Shown one piece after another: positions 57,920-64,000 of a stretch of 64,000 nucleotides of DNA. The first letter of the stretch is position 1. Each line of letters opens with the position of its first letter. Under the pieces are notes generated by a model, which did no database searches, was not told the DNA's origin, and saw only the letters and a list, made by a program, of their open reading frames with translations. This stretch comes from Candidatus Babelota bacterium (GTDB lineage: Bacteria > Babelota > Babeliae > Babelales > Vermiphilaceae). The position numbers and the translations under genes were made by a program. The DNA is taken from NCBI GenBank assembly GCA_003963225.1, contig RXKB01000001.1, positions 1-64,000 of the forward strand. Reading direction: 5' to 3'.

Positions 57920-58401
57920 TGTACTGGCCAAATGTAGGGTAATGTATCCATCTCTCGCCAACCAAACTGAGGCTGGTTATACCATTCAGGGTCTTTGCGC
58001 ATGAGATTGCTGCGGTGTGAAGCATGGAATGCCTCATTACCAAACCAAGGAGGCTTTGGCGCAGGCGGTCTTTCCTTGGACGGATCTGCGGCAGGTACAA
58101 GGAGGAGGATTCTGGCTCGACAGGTATCGTGATAATCTCGTCGTATCCATTCATCGCAAACCTCGACACCATATTCAGCCAACGAGGTTTCGTAACCACG
58201 CCACATCTTCGAGGCCGGATGGTTGACCCAGCCTTTCGGATCAAATCTGATTACCGCCCAAGTATCTCCTTCTTGCACGGTCTTCCTACGTAGCAAGGCG
58301 TGCAAAAGTTGTAGGCACTCCACACGTTGCTTACCAAGTCGTTTGTTGTCCAGTGCCCACGCTGAGCGCTGGAAATCAGGATACGGCAAAAAGGTCTGCA
58401 T
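57916..58401 (-). CDS. MSMEG_6728-family-like protein (possible pyrimidine-dimer glycosylase type)
   Basis: A 161-residue protein. MQTFLPYPDFQRSAWALDNK, RLGKQRVECLQLLHAL, HPASKMWRGYETSLAEYG and ASHRSNLMRKDPEWY match, from memory, the conserved blocks of the MSMEG_6728 family, annotated in places as related to pyrimidine-dimer DNA glycosylase. That would be a DNA-repair role, not shown here. ATG 58401 is six bases after the end of tRNA-Leu(TAG) and starts a tight four-gene unit. Confidence 0.7.
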   Translation of the reverse strand: MQTFLPYPDFQRSAWALDNKRLGKQRVECLQLLHALLRRKTVQEGDTWAVIRFDPKGWVNHPASKMWRGYETSLAEYGVEVCDEWIRRDYHDTCRARILLLVPAADPSKERPPAPKPPWFGNEAFHASHRSNLMRKDPEWYNQPQFGWREMDTLPYIWPVQ

Positions 58402-58406
58402 GAAAT

Positions 58407-58490
58407 TGGTGCGAGTGACAGGAGTCGAACCTGCAAGGGTTACCCCACGGCGTCCTAAGCGCCGCGCGTTTGCCTTTCCGCCACACTCGC
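58407..58490 (-). tRNA. tRNA-Leu(TAG)
   Basis: Acceptor GCGAGTG/CACTCGC, anticodon stem CGGCG/CGCCG with loop CTTAGGA, class II variable arm, T-arm GCAGG-TTCGACT-CCTGT, encoded ACCA. Confidence 0.9.
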
Positions 58491-58494
58491 GAAA

Positions 58495-59058
58495 TTAGTT
58501 ACGTTCAGCTACTCTCTTACACCATTGCACAAAGGTCGACTGGTCTAGCTCCCCCTTCATGCGGTTGACGTCCTTGTGCACCCAGTGTATATTCCCTTCG
58601 ATGTAGCCTTTGGAAGAATCGATTCGGTCTAATGAAGCGGTTTGCAGATCTCCTGCTTTGCCGGAAAAACACCTAGCAAAAATCAGAGGAACACCGGTGA
58701 GAGCACATTGTCGGTTCTGTTTTAAGAAAAGTTCCCAAGCGTACTCAATAGTGACCAGCATCTGAATATCGCGCTTTCGAGCACCGTTACAAATATTGCT
58801 CCAATAAGATTTACCTATCTCTCCCACTCCCTGCCAATGGAACCGGGTCGGCGAACACTTCGCACAGCCACAGGCCCGCTCCTTCCGTAAGGTATAACTG
58901 TCTTGCACCTTTTCAAACCCACAGCTACAACGGCATAACCAGGCGGTGACATGCGTCGACCGCCCGTTTTTACATTGGTGCACACGATCCGGTGCTCTAC
59001 GGATCACCGTGTATTTACCAAATTGCTTACCAGTTAAATCAATGAGGCGTGATTTCAT
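58495..59058 (-). CDS. HNH-type endonuclease-like protein with N-terminal zinc region
   Basis: A 187-residue protein. An N-terminal part, LTGKQFGKYTVIRRAPDR then CRCSCGFEK...ACGCAKC, looks zinc-binding. The C-terminal part, FHWQGVGEIGKSYWSNI, CALTGVPLIF, ASLDRIDSSKGYIEGN and IHWVHKDVNRMKG, is closely similar to the 46.5 kb protein, so the two are paralogues. They look like homing-type endonucleases inserted between other genes. ATG 59058 lies eight bases after a GATAAC box with TTGACG 16 nt upstream. Confidence 0.75.
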   Translation of the reverse strand: MKSRLIDLTGKQFGKYTVIRRAPDRVHQCKNGRSTHVTAWLCRCSCGFEKVQDSYTLRKERACGCAKCSPTRFHWQGVGEIGKSYWSNICNGARKRDIQMLVTIEYAWELFLKQNRQCALTGVPLIFARCFSGKAGDLQTASLDRIDSSKGYIEGNIHWVHKDVNRMKGELDQSTFVQWCKRVAERN

Positions 59059-59066
59059 TCATAAAC

Positions 59067-59094
59067 GTTATCACACCACATCGTAGTCCGTCAA
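59067..59094 (-). promoter_or_regulatory. Leaderless-type promoter of the HNH paralogue
   Basis: Minus strand TTGACG, 16-base spacer, GATAAC, then eight bases to ATG 59058. Confidence 0.45.
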
Positions 59095-59114
59095 CCCAAT
59101 TGACATGGAGTATG

Positions 59115-60266
59115 TTATTCGTACTCCCGGATACAGCGCACCCAAGGAATTAACGGTACTCCCCATTCTGAGTATTCTTGAAACTCAACAGTTGCGAGTT
59201 TTCCTGGCAGAAGCATCCTATTTTTCCACATTCTTTGCAGAGACTGCCGCGTTCCGTCGATATTCGCAGCAAACTCCGTCACTGTACTTCCATCACGGGC
59301 GACGACAGGTTTGTGCAGCTTAAGTATCATGCGCTTCGCGCACCCGACCCAATCTCCATTTCCCTCTTCCACCGCAACGATTTCAAATTCATCCGACTCA
59401 AAGTTCTTAAGCTTAAGAAGATATTTGCTTCGTTTGAACTCATATCTACACACACCCCAGCGAACAATGATTCCTTCTTTACGCGCTTTCCTAGTTTTAG
59501 CTAGCTCTTCACACACTTCTGTCTCATTTGTGCAACGAACCGATTGTAGTACGTGTACACTCGGAACATTTTGCAACAATTGACGCAGTACCTCACGTCT
59601 ATCAACGAACGCCGCTTGGCTGTCTACCTCAGTAGTAAATCCGTCATAGACATGAAACTGGACGATGCGCTCTGATTCGTCTAACAGTTCTCTTGTCAGA
59701 TCTTTCGGCTGGAATATTACGCTTGTAAGCTCAATAAGCCTGTTCAGATTATTCTGATATACGGGGTTAAATAGCTCACCATCCAGGAATAGGTGTGGGT
59801 GCTTCTTAAAAGCAGGCGCTAGCGCCTTGAGAACATGGGGAATCGTGTGTATGGGTTTCCCCTTACGCGACCTTGCGCCAGCCGCTGTAATATTGCACCG
59901 CATTCCGTTTAACTTCTGATCCACTTCTACCGGGTATGTGACTTCTGCTTTGTAGTCTTCGAACTTCTTCGCCAACATCGGTTCTCGGTAGCCGGTCGAA
60001 TCGACAGACGAAGCTTCCGTGGTGTAGCCGGTGGCCAGCTTCTTCTCCCACTTTGCCTTTGCTTCCTTGATAGCTTGCGCTTCAGGTGTAGTGGCGTTTG
60101 CCTTGCCTGGGTTCTTACCCTCGCACGTATGGGCTTTTGATCGGGTGATCTTTCCGTTAACAATGCCTTCCTCGGTGTAGTATGCGCCGCCTTCGGCCCA
60201 GATACGCCACTGCTGAAGTTTACCGTTCGAGTTTCTCTTGTAAAGTGTCGCTAGTGTTTCGGACAT
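59115..60266 (-). CDS. ATP-dependent DNA ligase with WGR-like N-terminus
   Basis: A 383-residue ligase. The first ~80 residues (LYKRNSNGKLQQWRIWAEGG, then KNPGKANATTPEAQA) form a WGR-like domain common in phage ligases. The nucleotidyltransferase core has VDQKLNGMRC (Lys118, motif I with N in place of D), SRKGK, FLDGELF (motif III), EGIIVRW (IV) and LLKLKNF (V). It seals nicks, for example after RNase H primer removal. ATG 60266 lies seven bases after TACTTT; an in-frame ATG at 60395 would add 43 low-complexity residues. Confidence 0.9.
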   Translation of the reverse strand: MSETLATLYKRNSNGKLQQWRIWAEGGAYYTEEGIVNGKITRSKAHTCEGKNPGKANATTPEAQAIKEAKAKWEKKLATGYTTEASSVDSTGYREPMLAKKFEDYKAEVTYPVEVDQKLNGMRCNITAAGARSRKGKPIHTIPHVLKALAPAFKKHPHLFLDGELFNPVYQNNLNRLIELTSVIFQPKDLTRELLDESERIVQFHVYDGFTTEVDSQAAFVDRREVLRQLLQNVPSVHVLQSVRCTNETEVCEELAKTRKARKEGIIVRWGVCRYEFKRSKYLLKLKNFESDEFEIVAVEEGNGDWVGCAKRMILKLHKPVVARDGSTVTEFAANIDGTRQSLQRMWKNRMLLPGKLATVEFQEYSEWGVPLIPWVRCIREYE

Positions 60267-60273
60267 GTTGTTG

Positions 60274-60292
60274 AAAGTATTGTGGCGCCACA
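60274..60292 (-). promoter_or_regulatory. -10 box and palindrome at the ligase start
   Basis: Minus strand TACTTT (60279-60274) ends seven bases before ATG 60266. A perfect 12-bp palindrome TGTGGCGCCACA (60281-60292) abuts it, sharing TGTGG/CCACA half-sites with the dCMP deaminase operator but with a two-base rather than seven-base centre. No clear -35. Confidence 0.4.
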
Positions 60293-60443
60293 CGCTCCAC
60301 CGCTGCGCAAACGGTGCCCAGGGATTGCCCGGGTTGCTACTCTGAGTTGTGGGCTTCGGGGTCGTCACCCCTGTTTCGGATCCCATATTCGCCATAGACT
60401 GGTAGTTCTAGTCATGGAACGTTTTGGTCACGGGCCACAAAAT

Positions 60444-60595
60444 TGGTAGGGAGGGCAGGTAATTCTCCTGCAATGCACCGCGATTTATCGGCAGACTCGG
60501 ATGACGCCCACATTAGTGCGCGCCTGTTCGCCGATTATTCGTAGCGGACTCAAGCTCAAAATGCTAGTGCTTCCAGTATTAGAAGCTTCCTCCCT
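60444..60595 (-). ncRNA. Enlarged tRNA-Lys(TTT)-like RNA with 79-nt variable region
   Basis: The 5' part is a normal tRNA half: AGGGAGG acceptor, AA, D-arm GCTTC/GAAGC, anticodon arm CTAGC-ATTTTGA-GCTTG (anticodon TTT). The 3' part is T-arm-like GCAGG-AGAATTA-CCTGC (loop lacks TTC), the complementary acceptor CCTCCCT, A73 and CCA. Between them are 79 bases that fold through CCGC/GCGG and ATCGGC/GCCGAT. Either an over-long variable arm or an insertion. Confidence 0.5.
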
Positions 60596-60942
60596 ATTGT
60601 GATGTCAGGCCGGTACTTATCTCCGGCTTTGCTGGTGATTCCTCAGCCCTATTCCTGCTCGCCATTTCAAGCAGGTAATCAAGACGTTATCCCTTGCGGG
60701 TGGCTTCGAGTCTCGGTGCCTGTCTGTCTCAGGCATGTCCGACAAAAGACAGCAGTAATAGACCTTTTCTTCGATACGAGTACTCAGGTTAACCCAGTTG
60801 ATTGTGCGTTGAAGTGCCAAGATCGTACTGCTTCAACGGACTACATACAACGAGACAGTTGCTTGGCCTCCTCGTTTATCGGGTTAAACTATCGGGTCGT
60901 TTCTTGCCGGTCTTGCGACTACTGCTGGAAAACTAAGAAAAT
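60596..60942. other. Non-coding, structured-looking spacer between tRNA-like RNAs
   Basis: No convincing gene. The minus strand contains several hairpins, such as GTTGAAG...CTTCAAC (about 60806-60838) and CTGTCT...AGACAG near 60730-60755, and CCTGC...GCAGG near 60655-60680. It could hold further RNA elements or be remains of tRNA genes. Confidence 0.4.
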
Positions 60943-61098
60943 TGGTGTGCGAGGCGGGACTTGAACCCGCACAGTTCCTGGCGAAACGGATTGGTTGTCC
61001 GCTGGATATCGCCGATGAACATCTCCGGATACCACTCCGGAGCCTATCTCACCTACAAACCCTTTGGTTATTTGTTCCCTAGGGGTGACGGCTCGCAC
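60943..61098 (-). ncRNA. Enlarged tRNA-like RNA (152 nt plus CCA)
   Basis: Perfect acceptor GTGCGAG (61098-61092)/CTCGCAC (60953-60947), canonical T-arm GCGGG-TTCAAGT-CCCGC, A73 and CCA. Three arms lie between: TCACC/GGTGA enclosing ACAAA/TTTGT, CTCCGGA/TCCGGAG, and GGCGA/TCGCC enclosing CGGA-CAACCAA-TCCG. No canonical anticodon loop with U33 is seen. It starts just after a small terminator. Confidence 0.55.
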
Positions 61099-61100
61099 GT

Positions 61101-61120
61101 AAAGGCCGGCCGAAGCCGGC
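61101..61120 (-). terminator. Short terminator-like hairpin
   Basis: Minus strand GCCGGC-TTCG-GCCGGC-CTTT after the small basic gene; the T-run is short. Confidence 0.55.
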
Positions 61121-61125
61121 GAGAA

Positions 61126-61251
61126 TCACGAAAACAAACTGACCAGCTTGGCGGACAACTTGCCAATCTTGGCCTCGATCTGAGCCTTGCGTCGAAGTGC
61201 TTGCTTCTCGGTAAGGGGCTTCTTGACGATTCTAAGGGATGCTTTCGGCAT
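61126..61251 (-). CDS. Small basic helical protein
   Basis: A 41-residue protein from ATG 61251 to TGA 61126, starting MPKASLRIVKKPLTEKQALR and continuing as a Lys/Ala/Leu-rich helix (IEAKIGKLSAKLVSLFS). It lies between tRNA-Thr(TGT) and the tRNA-like RNA and is followed by a hairpin. The regular amphipathic pattern supports a real small gene, perhaps nucleic-acid-binding. Not recognised. Confidence 0.5.
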   Translation of the reverse strand: MPKASLRIVKKPLTEKQALRRKAQIEAKIGKLSAKLVSLFS

Positions 61252-61270
61252 GATTGTGTATTTGAAGAAG

Positions 61271-61346
61271 TGGAGCCACCGGTGGGAATTGAACCCACAT
61301 AAGCCAGTTTACAAAACTGGTGCATTACCGGTCTAGCCACGGTGGC
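61271..61346 (-). tRNA. tRNA-Thr(TGT)
   Basis: Acceptor GCCACCG/CGGTGGC, anticodon stem CCAGT/ACTGG with loop TTTGTAA, T-arm GTGGG-TTCAATT-CCCAC, T73 and encoded CCA. Confidence 0.92.
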
Positions 61347-61349
61347 GTA

Positions 61350-61420
61350 TGCCTATGGGAGGAATCGAACCTCCGTCAACGGTTTATGATACCGCCGCTC
61401 TACCATTGAGCTACACAGGC
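61350..61420 (-). tRNA. tRNA-Met/Ile2(CAT)
   Basis: Acceptor GCCTGTG/CATAGGC, D-arm GCTC/GAGC, anticodon loop ATCATAA, T-arm GGAGG-TTCGATT-CCTCC, no encoded CCA. Elongator Met or lysidine-modified Ile cannot be told apart by eye. Confidence 0.88.
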
Positions 61421-61428
61421 GTAAAATA

Positions 61429-61974
61429 TCAGCGAAGTGCAGCCTGATTGGTGCGCACTCTTTTCAAGAATCGACGAATCTGCGGCCGGCACTCGTCCGG
61501 CACGAGAGTAATTTCGTCGAAATCGACAGCAAACTCCAGGAGCTTGTAGAACAGTTTGTCAGCGATACCGGAAGGCATATCGTTAACAATGGCGTTGTAA
61601 ATCCTGTCCGCTGCCTGTTCGTACCGTTCTTCCGAGCCGGTGGTCTCTTCTTCCACAGGCCACTCGATAGTAATCGACTCCCGTCGTTCGATTTTGGTCG
61701 CCCGGCGTCGCGCTTGGGCTTTCAACACCCGAGGTACACGCGGTTTGATCTCCAACGGGTAACCCTCGGAAAACTTGTGCGTCACCGAGGTCTGAGGAAA
61801 CTGATGGGTCGTTCCAGATGAATCGAATCCCTCATACCAGGGTTGGTTTCGGATGGGTGCAAATTGCACGTCGGCTCCGGGGGTCTTCCGAAGCTTGGTA
61901 ATATAAACAGTTCGACCACTCACCAACGTGACGCGATCTCCGATGGCGTAAGCGTGTTGAATTTTGACAGGCAT
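61429..61974 (-). CDS. Hypothetical protein
   Basis: A 181-residue protein starting MPVKIQHAYAIGDRVTLVSG, with a beta-rich N-terminal part, an Arg-rich centre (LKAQARRRATKIERRES) and a helical C-terminal part. Not recognised. ATG 61974 (TGA-ac-ATG after the upstream stop) is preferred over an in-frame TTG. It lies among tRNA genes. Confidence 0.6.
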   Translation of the reverse strand: MPVKIQHAYAIGDRVTLVSGRTVYITKLRKTPGADVQFAPIRNQPWYEGFDSSGTTHQFPQTSVTHKFSEGYPLEIKPRVPRVLKAQARRRATKIERRESITIEWPVEEETTGSEERYEQAADRIYNAIVNDMPSGIADKLFYKLLEFAVDFDEITLVPDECRPQIRRFLKRVRTNQAALR

Positions 61975-61976
61975 GT

Positions 61977-62354
61977 TCAACGGATAGTTTCGTGATTCAG
62001 ATACATCCCGGGATTCAACCCTCCCTGTTCAACCAACTCGTTGAGGGAGTGAAATCCGGTTACAGATCGATGCGGGTTGGTGTGTACAACCTCCTTGTGA
62101 AAGGAGAGCTGCCCCTGCCATAGCTGGGTAAGCGTATTTGGATCACAGAGATCATCTTTTTCTGCACCTGGCCGCTGCTTTGACTCGAAAATCGGAGGAG
62201 AAACAAAGCTACCAACAACGGTGTATTTTCGGAGTGATGTAGGCTTGCCGTCCTTCTTCACAGGACCGTCGTCACGGACAAGCAGAAGGGACAAGCCACT
62301 TTCGTAGCCTGTCCCTTCCATTTCCTGCATCACGTCCCGCATGGTCGAGGACAT
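61977..62354 (-). CDS. Hypothetical protein
   Basis: A 125-residue protein starting MSSTMRDVMQEMEGTGYESG, with a strand-rich centre (TVVGSFVSPPIF) and TNPHRSVTGFHSLNELVEQG near the end. Not recognised. ATG 62354 lies seven bases past the CCA end of tRNA-Thr(GGT); a longer frame through that tRNA is rejected. Confidence 0.6.
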   Translation of the reverse strand: MSSTMRDVMQEMEGTGYESGLSLLLVRDDGPVKKDGKPTSLRKYTVVGSFVSPPIFESKQRPGAEKDDLCDPNTLTQLWQGQLSFHKEVVHTNPHRSVTGFHSLNELVEQGGLNPGMYLNHETIR

Positions 62355-62361
62355 GTTAGAT

Positions 62362-62435
62362 TGGAGCCTCAGGAGGGAATCGAACCCTCTTCTCGTCTTT
62401 ACCAAAGACGCGTTCTACCATTGAACTACAGAGGC
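62362..62435 (-). tRNA. tRNA-Thr(GGT)
   Basis: Acceptor GCCTCTG/CTGAGGC (one T-T mismatch), D-arm GTTC/GAAC, anticodon stem CGTCT/AGACG with loop TTGGTAA, T-arm GAGGG-TTCGATT-CCCTC, T73 and encoded CCA. Confidence 0.9.
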
Positions 62436-62656
62436 AACTGAATTTGAGGCGACTCCAATTGGGGCTTGGAAGTACGACCAGCCTGAACCACCGAATGGCA
62501 GCCCTGACTGATAAGAAACCAAAGGCCAAGGATCAACGCCAAAGCCATGAGACCACGACGAGCGTAAAGCGAGATCGGATTTACTTCCACCGAACCGAGG
62601 TAGTTGCCACTGGAATCGAAGGAGTAACGATACATTCTTTTGCGTCGAGCACTCAT
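62426..62656 (-). CDS. Small single-pass membrane protein
   Basis: A 76-residue protein: a basic N-terminus (MSARRKRMYRYSF), one membrane helix (GLMALALILGLWFLISQG, about 35-52) and a polar C-terminal tail. It overlaps the tRNA-Thr(GGT) gene by 10 bases at its end and follows the PEP-CTERM gene by three bases, so the two are probably co-transcribed and may act together at the membrane. Confidence 0.65.
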   Translation of the reverse strand: MSARRKRMYRYSFDSSGNYLGSVEVNPISLYARRGLMALALILGLWFLISQGCHSVVQAGRTSKPQLESPQIQLPL

Positions 62657-62659
62657 GGG

Positions 62660-63373
62660 TTACGGATTGATCTTACGTCGCCAAAGGGTGAAAATGAGCA
62701 GCGGTACAGCAACTGCGAACAGTGTGTACGTTGACGGCTCCGGGATTGTCTGAACACCGCCTAGAAGGCCTTGTCCGACACGATAGTCTCCAGTCAAAGT
62801 TGACGGACCCCACCATGACTCGTTTCCGGTCAGGGCTGTCAGGTCGTCTTCAGTCAGCCAAGAATTAGCACGACCGAAGGCTCCAGCAGTAGTGCCTGGT
62901 GCCTCCAACTGAAATCGTCCTGAAGTGAACGAAGGTGTTTCGTCGTAAAGTGCCTCCCAGATCAAAGATTGGAGCGCGACAGCTTCACGTGGTGAATCGA
63001 CTTCGTCACGGAACGTAAAATACATCTGAGCGGCGCGCTCGATTCCTCCTGGCGCCCAGTCAGGTGTCTGCCACGCCGGCAACCCTTGGGCTGCAGACAG
63101 AGACATCTGTGTGAAAGGCCCAGAGGCCAACGTAGCACCGAGATCAGTGCAATACGAGATCCATTGCTCTCCGGTTCCTTCTACGGTTGCCCGTAGCTGG
63201 CCGGCGTTTACGGTGCGAGAAGTTCCATCAAGTGTGATGCTCGCCTGCCCGCCATATAGGGTAGGCACGTCGAACCATGAATTGATGGTCAGATCGGCAC
63301 TGTGTGCCGTGACGGCCGTGAGGGCCAGGCTGAGGGTGACAAACACAGTTGTCAGAATACTCCGTAGTTTCAT
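62660..63373 (-). CDS. Exported protein with PEP-CTERM sorting signal
   Basis: A 237-residue protein. Residues 1-26 are a signal peptide (ILTTVFVTLSLALTAVTAHS-A). The C-terminus is a textbook PEP-CTERM tail: PEPSTYTLF (from about 211), a hydrophobic helix (AVAVPLLIFTLW) and basic RRK. The middle resembles other PEP-CTERM surface proteins (SYCTDLGATL, ALQSLIWEALYDE). In bacteria exosortase cleaves at such tails. In a phage this implies use of the host's exosortase and surface anchoring. ATG 63373; TTGACG and TATATC lie close upstream. This is the best host-range clue in the window. Confidence 0.85.
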   Translation of the reverse strand: MKLRSILTTVFVTLSLALTAVTAHSADLTINSWFDVPTLYGGQASITLDGTSRTVNAGQLRATVEGTGEQWISYCTDLGATLASGPFTQMSLSAAQGLPAWQTPDWAPGGIERAAQMYFTFRDEVDSPREAVALQSLIWEALYDETPSFTSGRFQLEAPGTTAGAFGRANSWLTEDDLTALTGNESWWGPSTLTGDYRVGQGLLGGVQTIPEPSTYTLFAVAVPLLIFTLWRRKINP

Positions 63374-63406
63374 GTGATATATTTCCGTCGTTTACTCGCG
63401 TCAAAG

Positions 63407-63482
63407 TGGAGCGCTACCAGGGGATCGAACCCTGCGAAAAGAGTTTTGCAGACTCCTCAGTTACCCAGCTCCGTCGTAGCGC
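63407..63482 (-). tRNA. tRNA-Cys(GCA)
   Basis: Acceptor GCGCTAC/GTAGCGC, anticodon loop CTGCAAA, T-arm CAGGG-TTCGATC-CCCTG, T73 and encoded CCA. Confidence 0.9.
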
Positions 63483-63488
63483 AGAAAG

Positions 63489-63565
63489 TGGGGTGGCTAA
63501 CGGGACTCGAACCCGCAACAGTCAGCTTCACAAGCTGAGGCTCTAACCAATTGAGCTATAGCCAC
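63489..63565 (-). tRNA. tRNA-His(GTG)
   Basis: Acceptor GTGGCTA/TAGCCAC, D-arm GCTC/GAGC, anticodon stem TCAGC/GCTGA with loop TTGTGAA, T-arm GCGGG-TTCGAGT-CCCGT, C73 and encoded CCA. The base at -1 (63566) is G and could pair with C73, so G-1 is encoded. Confidence 0.93.
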
Positions 63566-63567
63566 CA

Positions 63568-64000
63568 TTAGGGACAGTTAGGAACCTTAGGAATTTGTCT
63601 TTCCCTCAGTTCAAATGTTCCGTCAACTATTCTAGCATAGCACGCAAGGTGCGTATCAATGCAATAGTTCTCGCTGTTCGCAATATTGCCGCTGCGACGC
63701 TTGGTGTCATACTTCCAAACTCGCCCGGGTTGCGGTGTGTGTCCAAACACCTGGTTAATACCGGCGATAGGCACAAATTCGTTTACGTCACACCAGGTCA
63801 GGCCACCAAAAGGTGCGCGTCCTCCGCGAGCCATGCCTGCGGTGAAGATCCAGTGTCTTTCCTTCATTCCTCGGCGCAGAGCAAGTTGAGCTGCCTCTTC
63901 TTCTCCCTCCAGCCACGAACGAATGTCAGTAACACCAGCTGTGTGGCTTTTCGTAAGCCCGGCATGACTCATCAGCCACGAGCCTTCCCAGTGATGAAAC
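63568..64000 (-). CDS. Calcineurin-like phosphoesterase, N-terminus beyond the window
   Basis: The visible 143 residues are the C-terminal half of a metallophosphoesterase of the PPP type: WLMSHAGLT (the metal-site GG/SHAG block), INQVFGHTPQPG (the GHTP metal-binding His) and NYCIDTHLACYARIVDG, the closing strand block. The frame is open to the window edge, so the metal-binding Asp/His of the first half are not seen. It would hydrolyse phosphoesters, from proteins or nucleotides (not decidable). Its stop is three bases before the tRNA-His 5' end. Confidence 0.75.
   Translation of the reverse strand, partial: FHHWEGSWLMSHAGLTKSHTAGVTDIRSWLEGEEEAAQLALRRGMKERHWIFTAGMARGGRAPFGGLTWCDVNEFVPIAGINQVFGHTPQPGRVWKYDTKRRSGNIANSENYCIDTHLACYARIVDGTFELRERQIPKVPNCP

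Noticed and set aside
60599..60964. Open frame of 121 codons on the plus strand
   Set aside because: Covers the hairpin-rich spacer and the 3' end of a tRNA-like RNA; composition not protein-like.
60446..61098. A tmRNA or group I intron
   Set aside because: No tag reading frame ending in Ala-Ala-stop and no recognisable P/Q/R/S intron core; ends fit separate tRNA-like elements better.
1..64000. CRISPR arrays, insertion sequences or integrase/attachment sites
   Set aside because: No regularly spaced direct repeats, transposase or integrase motifs were found by reading; repeats seen are coding or hairpins.

Overview
The window is a 64 kb piece of a large, lytic-type tailed bacteriophage genome (jumbo-phage style). 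The reasons are a prohead protease beside virion-type genes, a phage-encoded multisubunit RNA polymerase, a full thymidine/deoxynucleotide supply set, HNH endonucleases, and a dense tRNA array. No terminase, portal or major capsid gene was recognised, so this is only part of a larger genome. The host is unknown. A phage protein with a PEP-CTERM sorting tail implies an exosortase-bearing Gram-negative host (for example Verrucomicrobiota, Planctomycetota or some Proteobacteria); this is inference.

Layout. 1-15.6 kb (minus strand): a virion/late module with a prohead protease, glycine-zipper and Gly/Pro/Gln-rich proteins, the C-terminal part of RNAP beta-prime, and a fusion of the beta C-terminal part with the beta-prime N-terminal part. 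15.6-18.1 kb (plus): a HAD-phosphatase/SF2-helicase fusion, a SprT-like mini-protease and a small protein. 18.1-22.2 kb (minus): a MazG-like protein, a DUF6378-like protein, RNase HI, a secreted muramidase-like enzyme and unknowns. 22.4-30.3 kb (plus): a Rep/HUH-like domain fused to a glycine-zipper protein, seven small virion-type proteins, the N-terminal fragment of RNAP beta, and coiled-coil proteins. 30.4-42.1 kb (plus): a 573-residue and a 3,181-residue virion protein. 42.1-42.8 kb (minus): the middle fragment of RNAP beta. 42.8-50.3 kb (mostly plus): dCMP deaminase, dUTPase, B12-dependent ribonucleotide reductase, HNH, thymidylate kinase, ThyX and a PD-(D/E)XK-like protein. 46.9-52.9 kb (minus): small units with their own promoters and terminators, encoding secreted proteins, an HNH protein, a macro-domain protein and a probable small RNA. 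53.4-64 kb (minus): 14 tRNA genes, two enlarged tRNA-like RNAs, a Thg1-like polymerase, DNA ligase, a PEP-CTERM protein and a phosphoesterase.

How it works together. The four RNAP polypeptides together cover almost all of bacterial beta plus beta-prime, split at three places and fused at one. Two transcription-unit styles stand out. In the first, sigma70-like promoters (TTGnnn, 16-17 nt spacer, TAnnnT) sit so close to the gene that the -10 box ends about 6-11 nt before the start codon, predicting leaderless mRNAs; many downstream genes follow a stop codon directly with no Shine-Dalgarno. In the second, minus-strand accessory units share a GGTATAATA-CTTGA element, mostly followed by a 5'-terminal hairpin, and end in a hairpin plus T-tract plus AGC. 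Nucleotide genes supply dTTP and dNTPs; the tRNAs, Thg1-like protein and ligase belong to nucleic-acid maintenance.
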